From the NCBI RefSeq assembly GCF_019799905.1, contig NZ_JABGCI010000007.1:124001-188000 (forward strand): a stretch of 64,000 nucleotides of DNA, in the 5' to 3' direction. Positions 40,008 to 48,075 of this stretch are shown piece after piece. The stretch is from Trujillonella endophytica (lineage in GTDB: Bacteria; Actinomycetota; Actinomycetes; Mycobacteriales; Geodermatophilaceae). The notes under the pieces were generated by a model. It was not told the origin of the DNA and searched no databases. It saw only the letters and a list, made by a program, of their open reading frames with translations. The translations under genes and the position numbers were made by a program. Position 1 is the first letter of the stretch. Every line of letters starts with the position of its first letter.

Positions 40008-41033
40008 TCAGCCGGGCAGGAGCGGCCGCATCCGGGCGGTGGCGTCGCCGTCGAACAGCCGGTCGTGGGTGGTGAGGGCGAACCGGTCGGTCATGCCGGA
40101 GACGTGGTCGACGACCTGCGTGGTGAGGTCGGCCCCGGCGTCGCGGTAGGTGGCCGGGATGAGCTCGGGGTGGGCCAGGTGGTGGTCGACCAGCCGGCGG
40201 ATGACGTCGACGGCGAGCTGCTTCTGACCCGCGGCTGTCTCCGAGGAGTAGACCCGCTCGAACATGAACGCGCGGAGCTCCTGCATCGCCTCCAGCGGGT
40301 CCGGGGCCATGACGACCCGGGCGCCGTCGGCCAGGGACCCGGCGACGACGGCGTCGATCATCGCGCCGACCATGGCGCTGCCCGGCTCGCCGAACACGGC
40401 ACGGGCCCGGGCCGGCAGGTCGCCGGGGCGGAGCACGCCGGCGCGCACGGCGTCGAGGGCGTCGTGGGAGAGGTACCCGATCCGGTCGGCGTAGCGCACG
40501 CACTCGGCCTCGCGGGTGGCCGGCGGCGGCGTGATCTTCCAGCTGTGCGCGCGGATGCCGTCCCGGACCTCCCAGGTGAGGTTGAGGTCCTCGAGCACCT
40601 CGACGATGCGGATGCCCTGGGCGGCGTGGTGCCAGCCGCCGGGCACGTAGGGCTCCAGGGCGTCCTCGCCGATGTGCCCGAACGGCGAGTGGCCCAGGTC
40701 GTGGCCCAGCGCGATCGCCTCGGCCAGCGTCTCGTTGAGCCCGAGCGCCCGGGCCAGCGCCCGCGCCACCTGGTCGACCTGCAGCGTGTGGGTCAGCCGG
40801 GTGACGAAGTGGTCGCCGTCGGGGTTCAGGAAGACCTGCGTCTTGTGCTTGAGCCGGCGGAACGACTTGGCGTGCAGGATGCGGTCGCGGTCCCGCTCGA
40901 ACGCGGTGCGCAGCGCGTCCTCCGGCTCGGGCCGCACCCGGCCCCGGGACGCGGCGGAGCGCGAGGCGGCGGTCGCCAGGCGCTCCTCCTCGCGCTCCCG
41001 GGTGGCGCGGTCGGTGAGCCGGAAGCCGCGCAT
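40008..41033 (-). CDS. dgt: dGTP triphosphohydrolase-like HD protein
   Basis: Hydrolyses dNTPs (dGTP) to the nucleoside and triphosphate, controlling nucleotide pools. It has 341 residues. The HD domain is visible as FVTRLTHTLQVDQVAR, then LGHDLGHSPFGHIGEDAL (His-Asp metal ligands), and a later Asp in VRYADRIGYLSHDALDAV. The N-terminal RSFRRLKHKTQVF pattern matches the Dgt family. The ATG at 41033 overlaps the stop of mshC by one base (TGATG), so it is coupled to mshC. Substrate specificity in the family varies. Confidence 0.92.
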   Translation of the reverse strand: MRGFRLTDRATREREEERLATAASRSAASRGRVRPEPEDALRTAFERDRDRILHAKSFRRLKHKTQVFLNPDGDHFVTRLTHTLQVDQVARALARALGLNETLAEAIALGHDLGHSPFGHIGEDALEPYVPGGWHHAAQGIRIVEVLEDLNLTWEVRDGIRAHSWKITPPPATREAECVRYADRIGYLSHDALDAVRAGVLRPGDLPARARAVFGEPGSAMVGAMIDAVVAGSLADGARVVMAPDPLEAMQELRAFMFERVYSSETAAGQKQLAVDVIRRLVDHHLAHPELIPATYRDAGADLTTQVVDHVSGMTDRFALTTHDRLFDGDATARMRPLLPG

Positions 41034-42343
41034 CAGCGCTCCCGTGCCGCGGGGCCCTCGGCTCCCTGGTGCAGCGCCGACCCCCCGGCGCCCGGGTCCA
41101 GCGCGATCCCCAGGAGGGCGTCGACCGCGTCGGCGACGATCGCCGGGGCCTCGGCCTCCAGCGCCGGGTGGTCGCCCGCCGCCAGCGTGCGGACCGCCCA
41201 CTCGTCGACGACGGCGAGGGCGCCCGGGGTGTCGAGGTCGTCGGAGAGCCGCTCGCGGAGCCCGGTCAGCACCGGCGCCGCCGCCACCCCGGCGGACAGC
41301 GCGACGGCCCGCCGCCAGGTGGCCAGCCGCTCCTCGGCGTCGGTGAGCAGCTGCGGCGTCCAGGCGCGGTCGGTCCGGTAGTGGCCCGACAGCAGCGCCA
41401 GCCGGATCGCCATGGGGTCCACGCCCTCGCCGCGCAGCTTGGAGACGAACACCAGGTTCCCGCGGCTCTTGCTCATCTTCTCGCCGTCCAGGCCGATCAT
41501 CGCCGCGTGCACGTAGGCCCGGGCGAACGGCTTGGTGGCGGTCAGGGCCTCGGCGTGGACGGCGGAGTACTCGTGGTGCGGGAAGACCAGGTCGCTGCCG
41601 CCGCCCTGCACGTCGAAGCCCATGCCGATGGTGTCCAGCGCGATCGTCGCGCACTCGATGTGCCAGCCGGGGCGGCCGACGGTGCCGCGGGGACCGGTCC
41701 ACGAGGGCTCCCCGGGGCGCTGCCCGCGCCACAGCAGCGGGTCGAGGCGGTTGCGCTTGCCGGCCCGGTCGGGGTCGCCGCCGCGCTCGGCGAAGAAGCC
41801 CAGCATGGTCGCCTCGTCGTAGCGGGACTCCCCGCCGAACCCGGGGGCCTGGGCGACGTCGTGGTAGACGTCGCCGGTGCCGTCGTCCAGGGCGTAGGCC
41901 AGGCCCTCGTCCAGCAGCGACTCGATGTGCGCCACGATCCGCGGGATCGACTCCACCGCGCCGACGTAGTCGTCCGGCGGCAGCACCCGCAGGGCCGCCA
42001 TGTCCTCCCGGAACAGCGCCGTCTCCCGCATGGCGAGCACGACCCAGTCCTCGCCGTCGCGCTCGGCACGCTCCAGCAGCGGGTCGTCGATGTCGGTCAC
42101 GTTCTGCACGTAGTGGACGGCGTGCCCGGCGTCCCGCCAGGCGCGGTTGACCAGGTCGAAGGCCAGGTAGGTGGCCGCGTGCCCCAGGTGCGTGGCGTCG
42201 TAGGGGGTGATCCCGCAGACGTACATGCGGGCGACCCGGTCGGGACTGGTGGCCACCACCTCACCGCGCGCGGTGTCGTGCAGCTTCAGCCCGGGGCCGG
42301 TGCCCGGGAGGATCGGCAGGAGGGGGGCGGGCCAGGAGAGCAC
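41033..42343 (-). CDS. mshC: Cysteine:GlcN-Ins ligase MshC (mycothiol biosynthesis)
   Basis: Joins L-cysteine to 1-D-myo-inosityl 2-amino-2-deoxy-glucopyranoside with ATP, the penultimate step of mycothiol synthesis. It has 436 residues and is a cysteinyl-tRNA synthetase paralogue without an anticodon domain. The HIGH-like motif is HLGHAATY, zinc ligands include [16 protein letters not shown] and the Cys/His in WHIECA, and KMSKS is present as EKMSKSRGN. The GTG at 42343 lies six bases after TACGCT and appears leaderless. It precedes dgt in one unit. Confidence 0.95.
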   Translation of the reverse strand: MLSWPAPLLPILPGTGPGLKLHDTARGEVVATSPDRVARMYVCGITPYDATHLGHAATYLAFDLVNRAWRDAGHAVHYVQNVTDIDDPLLERAERDGEDWVVLAMRETALFREDMAALRVLPPDDYVGAVESIPRIVAHIESLLDEGLAYALDDGTGDVYHDVAQAPGFGGESRYDEATMLGFFAERGGDPDRAGKRNRLDPLLWRGQRPGEPSWTGPRGTVGRPGWHIECATIALDTIGMGFDVQGGGSDLVFPHHEYSAVHAEALTATKPFARAYVHAAMIGLDGEKMSKSRGNLVFVSKLRGEGVDPMAIRLALLSGHYRTDRAWTPQLLTDAEERLATWRRAVALSAGVAAAPVLTGLRERLSDDLDTPGALAVVDEWAVRTLAAGDHPALEAEAPAIVADAVDALLGIALDPGAGGSALHQGAEGPAARER

Positions 42344-42349
42344 GGCACG

Positions 42350-42355
42350 AGCGTA
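42350..42355 (-). promoter_or_regulatory. Leaderless -10 element of mshC
   Basis: TACGCT on the minus strand, six bases before the GTG at 42343. Confidence 0.4.
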
Positions 42356-42409
42356 GAGGCGGGTGCCGGCCCGCCCGCCGGGTCGTCCCCGGGCGACGGC
42401 CCGGCCGGG

Positions 42410-42856
42410 TCAGCCCTCGAGCAGCGCGGCGAGCCGGGCCAGCGCCATCCGCCAGCCCTCCTCGTTCTGCTCGGGCGGGACACCCGCGGGGACGCCCTCG
42501 TGGACGGCGGTCACCTCGGTCCCGGTCCCGGCGTCCCGGAGCCGCACGGTCGTGGTCATCGCGCCGGCCAGTGCCGGGTCGTCGGTCTCGAACTCGTCGA
42601 CCTCCACGACCAGCTCGCCGGGCACCAGCCGGGCGAAGCGGGCGCGGTAGCTGTCGCTGTGCGCCGTGGTCTTGCCCCGGGCGTCGGGGGCGTCGTAGGT
42701 GAGGGTGACCCGGAAGGCCCCGCCGTCGAGCTCCTCGACCACGCTGGTCATGCCGTCGGGGAACCGCCATCGGGCGATGACCGCGGGGTCGCTGACCGCC
42801 CGGTAGACCGCCTCGCGGGGGGCGGCGACGTGCGCCGTGACCCGTGTGGTGCTCAC
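42410..42856 (-). CDS. SRPBCC (AHSA1-type) domain protein
   Basis: A 148-residue START-like ligand-binding protein of the AHSA1 group. The fold is marked by VTAHVAAPREAVYRAVSDPAVIARWRFP at the N terminus and the C-terminal helix EQNEEGWRMALARLAALLE. The W-R and Gly-rich hairpins are typical of polyketide/AHSA1-type proteins. Its start overlaps the stop of the upstream VOC gene by four bases, so they are coupled. No ligand can be inferred. Confidence 0.88.
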   Translation of the reverse strand: MSTTRVTAHVAAPREAVYRAVSDPAVIARWRFPDGMTSVVEELDGGAFRVTLTYDAPDARGKTTAHSDSYRARFARLVPGELVVEVDEFETDDPALAGAMTTTVRLRDAGTGTEVTAVHEGVPAGVPPEQNEEGWRMALARLAALLEG

Positions 42857-43239
42857 GGCCGGACCGTCGCGTGCCGCTCGAACTCGTCCCCGGTCCGGAT
42901 GCCGGCGACGCAGAACACCAGCCCGGCCGGGTCGGCCATCCGCCAGGAGCTGCCCATGTCCCGGTGCCGGCGGGCGCCGAGGGCCTCCAGCCGGGCGACC
43001 TCGGCCGGGATGTCGTCGGTCTCGACGTCGACGTGCCAGCGGGGCGGCGTCCCCTCCCCCGTGCGCTGGAGCTCGACGTGGAACCCGTCGGCGAAGGAGC
43101 CCGGCGAGGCCCAGTCGGCGTCGTCGGGGTCGGGCGTCGCCGTCCGGGCGGTCGCCCCCGCCCAGGACGCCGACCCCGCGGCGTGGTGCTCCGGCGGCAG
43201 GTCGAGCAGCAGGATCGCCAGGCGCGAGCGGTGCGGCAC
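42853..43239 (-). CDS. VOC-superfamily (glyoxalase-like) protein
   Basis: A 128-residue protein of the glyoxalase-like domain type. It opens with a predicted strand RLAILLLDLPPE and contains FHVELQRTGEG and HVDVETDDIPAEVARLEALGARRHR, followed by WRMADPAGLVFCVAG. The GTG at 43239 is chosen because TAGGTT lies eight bases upstream; the open frame extends antisense across the divergent gene and is rejected. It is coupled to the SRPBCC gene by a four-base overlap. Function unknown. Confidence 0.85.
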   Translation of the reverse strand: MPHRSRLAILLLDLPPEHHAAGSASWAGATARTATPDPDDADWASPGSFADGFHVELQRTGEGTPPRWHVDVETDDIPAEVARLEALGARRHRDMGSSWRMADPAGLVFCVAGIRTGDEFERHATVRP

Positions 43240-43247
43240 GGTTGCCG

Positions 43248-43253
43248 AACCTA
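43248..43253 (-). promoter_or_regulatory. Leaderless -10 element of the VOC-SRPBCC operon
   Basis: TAGGTT on the minus strand, eight bases before the GTG at 43239. Confidence 0.4.
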
Positions 43254-43287
43254 GGCGTCCGAGGGCGTCTGCGGCACGCTGACCGCC

Positions 43288-43845
43288 GTGGACCACGCCG
43301 GCCTGCCTCCGTTCGCCGCCTGGCGCTTCGTCGACGCCGTCGACGGGTTCGAGGTCGTCTACCCGACGCCGGGGCGGCTGCGGGGACACACCTCCGCCGT
43401 CGAGGACGGGCAGCCCTACGCCGTCCACTACGACATCGTCGTCGACGACGGGTGGCGCACCCGCGAGGCGCACGTCAGCTCGGACACGCTCGGTGGCCGG
43501 CGGACCACCGTGCTCCGGTCGGACGGCGAGGGGCACTGGACGGTCGACGGCGTCGCGGCTCCCCACCTCGACGGGCTCGTCGACGTCGACCTGGAGGCGT
43601 CGGCGTGCACCAACACCCTCCCCGTCCACCGCCTCGCGCTCCTGGCCGGTGAGCGGGTCGCGGCGCCCGCGGTGTACGTGCAGGCACTGGACCTGTCGGT
43701 GCGCCGCCTGGACCAGACGTACCGCAGCCGCGGGGACCGGAGCTTCGACTACACCTCGGAGGGCGGCGCGTTCACCGCGGTGCTCACGTACGACGCCGCG
43801 GGGCTGGTCGTGGACTACCCGGGGATCGCCGTCCGCGCCGCCTGA
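43288..43845 (+). CDS. Putative glycolipid-binding-domain protein
   Basis: A 185-residue protein resembling the glycolipid_bind (DUF1089) family. Conserved segments are FEVVYPTPGRLRGHTSAVEDGQPYAVHYDI, DGHWTVDG-like EGHWTVDGVAAPHLDG, and SACTNTLPVHRL. It has no signal peptide, so it is cytosolic. The GTG at 43288 is the start. It is divergent from the VOC-SRPBCC pair. The family name derives from a distant fold match, so a glycolipid role is uncertain. Confidence 0.85.
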   Translation: MDHAGLPPFAAWRFVDAVDGFEVVYPTPGRLRGHTSAVEDGQPYAVHYDIVVDDGWRTREAHVSSDTLGGRRTTVLRSDGEGHWTVDGVAAPHLDGLVDVDLEASACTNTLPVHRLALLAGERVAAPAVYVQALDLSVRRLDQTYRSRGDRSFDYTSEGGAFTAVLTYDAAGLVVDYPGIAVRAA

Positions 43846-43911
43846 GCACCGGTGCGTGCGCCGGCGCCGCGTTCCGGGGCCCGGAGTGCGGCGGGGGCGC
43901 ACCCGCTCGAC

Positions 43912-44667
43912 TCAGAAGGGCGGCCAGGGCAGCGCGGGCCACTCGCCGCTGGGCTCCGGGTGCAGCTGCGTGCGCAGCAGCTCGGCGACCCGCTGCTGGG
44001 TGGCCCGGACCTCGCGGCGGGTGAGGTGGTCGTGCAGCTGCTCGCCGAGGTCGCCGCGCAGGTCGTCGGCCAGCCGCTCGAGCACCTCGAGGGCGGCCAC
44101 CGGCAGCGGCTTGCCGGCCCAGCGCCACAGCAGGGTGCGCAGCTTGGGGTCCGGGGAGAAGCAGATGCCGTGGTCGACGCCGTACACGTGCCCCGCGGCC
44201 GTCGGGATGATGTGCCCGCCCTTGCGGTCGGCGTTGTTCACGACGGCGTCGAAGACCGCCATCCGGCGCAGCCCCGGGTGGTCGGTGCGGACGAACGCGG
44301 CGAGGTCGACCTCCTCGTCGCCGTCGATCCAGAGCTGGACCATGCCGGGGCCGAACGGCCCGTCGCGCAGCACCGTCGGCGGGACGACGTCCCACCCGGT
44401 GGCCTCGGAGACCAGCGCGGCGGCGACCTCGCGGCCGGCGAGCGTGCCGTCGGGGAAGTCCCACAGCGGCCGCTCCCCCGCCACCGGCTTGTACACGCAC
44501 TCGGCGGCCAGGCTGCCGGTGCGGATCGTGCCGAAGAGGGTGACGTTCGAGGCGTCGAGCATCCGGCCCTCGACGTCGATCTCCCCCTCCACGAGCAGGA
44601 CCCGGGCCTCGTCGGTGCCGTCGGGTGCGCGCAGGTCCGGGTCGGCGCCGGCGGACTGCTCGCTCAC
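43912..44667 (-). CDS. SCO1664-family protein (PI3/4-kinase-like fold)
   Basis: A 251-residue member of the SCO1664 family, which shows distant similarity to phosphatidylinositol 3/4-kinase catalytic cores. Visible landmarks are LAAECVYKPVAGERPLWDFP (Lys of the ATP site), FDAVVNNADRKGGH (catalytic-loop Asp and Asn), and GVDHGICF (metal Asp, DFG-like). The GTG at 44667 follows the DUF3090 stop by 25 bases. The DUF3090, SCO1664 and histidine phosphatase genes form a conserved actinobacterial group near mshC. The substrate is unknown. Confidence 0.88.
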   Translation of the reverse strand: MSEQSAGADPDLRAPDGTDEARVLLVEGEIDVEGRMLDASNVTLFGTIRTGSLAAECVYKPVAGERPLWDFPDGTLAGREVAAALVSEATGWDVVPPTVLRDGPFGPGMVQLWIDGDEEVDLAAFVRTDHPGLRRMAVFDAVVNNADRKGGHIIPTAAGHVYGVDHGICFSPDPKLRTLLWRWAGKPLPVAALEVLERLADDLRGDLGEQLHDHLTRREVRATQQRVAELLRTQLHPEPSGEWPALPWPPF

Positions 44668-44692
44668 CGGGCGCTCGTCGCGGGCCGGGGGC

Positions 44693-45244
44693 TCAGCGCC
44701 GGTAGCCGTTCTGCCGGGGGCAGACGTGCCCGGTGGGGTCCAGCGGCAGGGAGCACAGCGGGCACGAGGGCCGGCCGGCGGCGACGACGCGCCGGGCGCG
44801 GGCCACGAAGGCGCGCGCGGCACCGGGGGTCATCGTGACCCGCAGCGCGTCGGGGCCCTCGTCGCTGTCGGAGAGGATCGCGTCCTCCTCCACCGGCTCC
44901 TCGCCGGCGGCCACGGCCTCGACGACGACGGCCTGCGTCTGCGCGTCCCAGGCCAGCCCCATGGCGGCGACGCGGAACTCCTCGTCCACCGGCGCGGTCA
45001 GCGGGTCCAGGTCGTCGACGTCGGCGTCGGGCGGGACGACCGCACCCGGGCGCGAGGCGACCTCGTCGAGCAGCTCGGACATCCGGTCGGCGAGGACCTG
45101 GACCTGGCTCTTCTCCAGCGCGACGCTCACCACCCGGCCGGCGTCGTCGGAGGCCTGCAGGTAGAACGTGCGGTCACCGGGCTGGCCGACCGTGCCCGCC
45201 ACGAACCGGGACGGGCGCTCGAAGAGGTGGACCTGGCGCGGCAC
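44693..45244 (-). CDS. DUF3090 family protein
   Basis: A 183-residue protein with the DUF3090 opening PRQVHLFERPSRFVAGTVGQPGDRTFYLQA. The C terminus contains CPLCSLPLDPTGHVCPRQNG, which looks like a small zinc-binding element. The middle part is acidic. The GTG at 45244 is leaderless, with TAACCT six bases upstream. It belongs to the DUF3090-SCO1664-histidine phosphatase group common in actinobacteria. No function is established. Confidence 0.9.
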   Translation of the reverse strand: MPRQVHLFERPSRFVAGTVGQPGDRTFYLQASDDAGRVVSVALEKSQVQVLADRMSELLDEVASRPGAVVPPDADVDDLDPLTAPVDEEFRVAAMGLAWDAQTQAVVVEAVAAGEEPVEEDAILSDSDEGPDALRVTMTPGAARAFVARARRVVAAGRPSCPLCSLPLDPTGHVCPRQNGYRR

Positions 45245-45250
45245 GCGCCC

Positions 45251-45256
45251 AGGTTA
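45251..45256 (-). promoter_or_regulatory. Leaderless -10 element of the DUF3090 gene
   Basis: TAACCT on the minus strand, six bases before the GTG at 45244. Confidence 0.4.
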
Positions 45257-45306
45257 CGCGGGCGCCGGACGGAGGCGCCGCAGGACGCCGAGGTCAGAGC
45301 CCGGGG

Positions 45307-46011
45307 TCAGACGGTCGCCCCGGCGCCGCCGCCCACGACCGCGTCGGAGTCGGCCTTGCGGCGCCGCCGTCCCTTCCTGGGTGGCGGCGGGATCAGCGCG
45401 CCGACGTCGCCACCGGAGTCGTTGACCCGCAGCACGAACGGCCGGGTCTCGGTGTAGCTGACCACCGAGATCGAGGCGGGGTCGACGACGATCCGCTGGA
45501 ACTGGTCCAGGTGGAGGCCGAGCGCGTCGGCGAGGACGGCCTTGATCACGTCGCCGTGCGAGCAGGCCAGCCAGACGGCGTCGGGGCCGAGGCGGGCGTT
45601 CCAGTCGCGGACGGCGGCGACGGCACGGGCCTGGGTCTGGGCCAGCCCCTCACCCTCGGGGCCGGGGAAGACCGCGGCCGACGGGTGGGCCTGCACGACC
45701 TTCCACAGCGGCTCCTTGACCAGTTCCTTGATCGCGCGGCCGGTCCAGTCGCCGTAGCGGGCCTCGCCGAGGCGGTCGTCGGTCTGCAGGGCCACGTCGC
45801 GGCCGCCGAGGAGGGCCGCGGCTGTCGCCTGGCAGCGCTCCAGGGGGCTGGCGACCACCGCGGCGAGCGGCACCGGGGCCAGCCGCTGCGCGACCGCGGC
45901 CACCTGCGCCTGACCGGTCTCGTCGAGCTGCACGCCCGGGGTCCAGCCGGCGAGGACGCCGCCGGTGTTGGCCGTCGTCCGGCCGTGCCGCAGCAGGATG
46001 ACGGTGGTCAC
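45307..46011 (-). CDS. Histidine phosphatase, MSMEG_4193-type
   Basis: A 234-residue phosphoglycerate-mutase-like phosphatase. The phosphohistidine motif is LLRHGRTTANTGG (residues 6-18) and the second catalytic His is in WLACSHGDVIKA. Conserved Arg is in ASPLERCQAT. A Pro/Lys/Arg-rich tail (PPPPRKGRRRRK) follows the domain. The GTG at 46011 lies seven bases after TACGCT, so it is leaderless. It lies upstream of the DUF3090-SCO1664 pair and downstream of uppP in the same direction. The phosphorylated substrate is not predictable. Confidence 0.9.
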   Translation of the reverse strand: MTTVILLRHGRTTANTGGVLAGWTPGVQLDETGQAQVAAVAQRLAPVPLAAVVASPLERCQATAAALLGGRDVALQTDDRLGEARYGDWTGRAIKELVKEPLWKVVQAHPSAAVFPGPEGEGLAQTQARAVAAVRDWNARLGPDAVWLACSHGDVIKAVLADALGLHLDQFQRIVVDPASISVVSYTETRPFVLRVNDSGGDVGALIPPPPRKGRRRRKADSDAVVGGGAGATV

Positions 46012-46018
46012 GGGGCCG

Positions 46019-46024
46019 AGCGTA
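46019..46024 (-). promoter_or_regulatory. Leaderless -10 element of the histidine phosphatase gene
   Basis: TACGCT on the minus strand, seven bases before the GTG at 46011. Confidence 0.4.
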
Positions 46025-46052
46025 TGTGCTGGTCGGCGCTGGGCGTACTGAG

Positions 46053-46904
46053 CTAGGGCGTCGTCTCGGCCGGCAGGGGGTCGAGGACGCCGGCGCCGAC
46101 GAGGGCGAGCAGGAGCAGCCCCAGCACGACCCGGTAGACGACGAACGGTGTGAAGCTGCCCCGGTCGAGGTAGCGCAGCAGCCAGGCGATGACGAGGAAC
46201 CCGACGGCGAACCCGACGACCGTCGCCAGGATCGTGGGACCCCAGGAGATCGGCGCCCCCTCGGTGTCCCCCGACAGCGCCTCGTAGGTCTGGAAGCCGC
46301 CGGACCCGAGCACCGCCGGGATGGCCAGCAGGAACGAGTAGCGGGCCGCGGCCGCCCGGGTGAAGCCGAGGAACAGCCCCGCGGTGATGGTGCCGCCGGA
46401 ACGGGAGACGCCGGGCACCAGCGCCATGGCCTGCGCGAAGCCGAAGGTGAGGCCCGACCGGACGGTGAGGTCGGTCAGCTCGCGCTGCTTGCGGCCCACC
46501 CGGTCGGCCCAGAACAGGATCAGCGAGAAGAGCACGAGCGAGATGGCGACGATCCGCAGGTCGCGCAGCGTGGTCTCGATGTCGTCCTGGAAGAGCAGGC
46601 CGAGGACGACGATCGGGATGCTGCCGATGATGATCAGCCAGCCCATGCGGGCGTCGGGGTCGCTGCGCAGGTCCCTGCGGCCCAGCGACAGCACCCACTG
46701 CCGGATGATCCGCCAGATGTCCTTGCGGAAGTAGAGCAGCACGGCCAGCTCGGTGCCGATCTGGATGATCGCGGTGAACGCCGCGCCCGGGTCGTCCCAG
46801 CCGAAGGCCTCCCCCACCACGCGCAGGTGCGCGCTGGAGGAGATCGGGAGGAACTCCGTGAGCCCCTGCACCAGGCCCAGGACGACGGCCTCGAACCAGC
46901 CCAT
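46053..46904 (-). CDS. uppP: Undecaprenyl-diphosphatase UppP
   Basis: Recycles undecaprenyl pyrophosphate to the monophosphate lipid carrier for cell-wall synthesis, in the membrane. It has 283 residues. BacA-type motifs are GLVQGLTEFLPISSSAHL (residues 10-27) and the second catalytic loop MALVPGVSRSGGT. About eight hydrophobic helices can be counted. The ATG at 46904 is taken as start. A putative structured leader lies upstream (46926-46998). It is divergent from the aldo/keto reductase gene. Confidence 0.95.
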   Translation of the reverse strand: MGWFEAVVLGLVQGLTEFLPISSSAHLRVVGEAFGWDDPGAAFTAIIQIGTELAVLLYFRKDIWRIIRQWVLSLGRRDLRSDPDARMGWLIIIGSIPIVVLGLLFQDDIETTLRDLRIVAISLVLFSLILFWADRVGRKQRELTDLTVRSGLTFGFAQAMALVPGVSRSGGTITAGLFLGFTRAAAARYSFLLAIPAVLGSGGFQTYEALSGDTEGAPISWGPTILATVVGFAVGFLVIAWLLRYLDRGSFTPFVVYRVVLGLLLLALVGAGVLDPLPAETTP

Positions 46905-46925
46905 CGCGCTCAGTCCCCGGCCGTC

Positions 46926-46998
46926 GGAGTCGCTGGGGAACGGTTGCTGTGTCGGTTGCTGGGCTCGAGCGACTCCACAGGCACGGGACGCCACCCTA
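46926..46998 (-). promoter_or_regulatory. Putative structured 5' leader of uppP
   Basis: Minus strand: TAGGGT (46998-46993) as -10, followed by a leader of about 80 bases. It contains a nine-base inverted repeat (arms 46968-46976 and 46926-46934) around a loop of about 33 bases, with the direct repeat CAGCAACCG twice, 12 bases apart. This is longer than the leaderless promoters elsewhere and may be a regulatory hairpin. Confidence 0.4.
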
Positions 46999-47089
46999 GG
47001 CGGCGCCGCGCCCGGTCCCCGGCTGCCGCCCGCCCGGCGCGCCGTCCCCACCCGCCCGCGCGCCCCGGCTCGTCGCCGGGTCGCGCCGG

Positions 47090-47095
47090 TAGGTT
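47090..47095 (+). promoter_or_regulatory. Leaderless -10 element of the aldo/keto reductase gene
   Basis: TAGGTT eight bases before the GTG at 47104. Confidence 0.4.
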
Positions 47096-47103
47096 GGCCC
47101 CTC

Positions 47104-48075
47104 GTGGAACAACGGGCGCTCGGACGCAGCGGGCTGGTCGTCTCGCGGCTCGGGCTGGGCACCATGACGTGGGGCCGGGACACCGACGAGGACGAGGCCG
47201 CCATGCAGCTCACGGCCTTCGTCGACGCCGGCGGCACGCTGGTCGACACCGCCGACGTCTACTGCGACGGCGAGAGCGAGCGGACGCTGGGCCGGCTGCT
47301 GTCCGACGTCGTCCCGCGCACGGAGATCCTGGTCGCGACGAAGGCGGTCGGCCGCACCGGGCCGGGGCCCATGGGCCGCGGCGCCTCCCGCGGTCACCTG
47401 CTCGCCGCGCTCGACGCCTCGCTGGACCGGCTGGGACTGGACCACGTCGACCTGTGGCAGCTGCACGCCTGGGACGAGCACACCCCCATCGAGGAGACGC
47501 TGGCCGCCTGCGACACCGCGGTCACCTCCGGGCGCACCCGCTACGTGGGGGTCAGCAACTTCTCCGGCTGGCAGACCGCCCAGGCCGCGACCTGGCAGCG
47601 GGCCTGGCCCGGCCGGGTGCCACTGGTCAGCACGCAGGTGGAGTACTCGCTGCTGCAGCGCGGCGTCGAGCGCGAGGTCGTGCCGGCGGCGGAGGCGCTG
47701 GGGCTGGGCGTGCTGGCCTGGTCACCGCTGGGCCGCGGGCTGCTCACCGGCAAGTACCGGCACAGCACCCCGACCGAGTCGCGCGGCGCCTCCCCGCAGT
47801 GGCAGGGGTTCATCGACGGGCTGCGCTCGGCGACGTCGGACCGGATCGTCGAGGCCGTGATCACCGCCGCCGAGGGCCTGGGCACCACCCCGCTGGCCGT
47901 GGCCCTGGCCTGGGTGCGCGACCGCCCCGGCGTCGTCGCGCCGGTCGTCGGCGCCCGTACCGCCGCGCAGCTCCAGGCGTCCCTGGACGCCGACGGCGTG
48001 CGGCTGCCGGCCGCGATCCGCACGGCCCTCGAGGACGTCTCCGCGCCGCACTTCGCCTATCCGGAGCGACGGTGA
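47104..48075 (+). CDS. Aldo/keto reductase
   Basis: A 323-residue NADPH-dependent oxidoreductase with the AKR barrel. Motifs: LGTMTWGRD, DTADVYCDGESERTLG (catalytic Asp and a Tyr), TKAVG (Lys), HVDLWQLHAWDEHTPIEET, and the NADP segment PVVGARTAAQLQ. It is leaderless, with TAGGTT eight bases before the GTG at 47104. Its stop overlaps the RecD-like helicase start by four bases (GTGA), so the two form an operon. The substrate is unknown. Confidence 0.92.
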   Translation: MEQRALGRSGLVVSRLGLGTMTWGRDTDEDEAAMQLTAFVDAGGTLVDTADVYCDGESERTLGRLLSDVVPRTEILVATKAVGRTGPGPMGRGASRGHLLAALDASLDRLGLDHVDLWQLHAWDEHTPIEETLAACDTAVTSGRTRYVGVSNFSGWQTAQAATWQRAWPGRVPLVSTQVEYSLLQRGVEREVVPAAEALGLGVLAWSPLGRGLLTGKYRHSTPTESRGASPQWQGFIDGLRSATSDRIVEAVITAAEGLGTTPLAVALAWVRDRPGVVAPVVGARTAAQLQASLDADGVRLPAAIRTALEDVSAPHFAYPERR

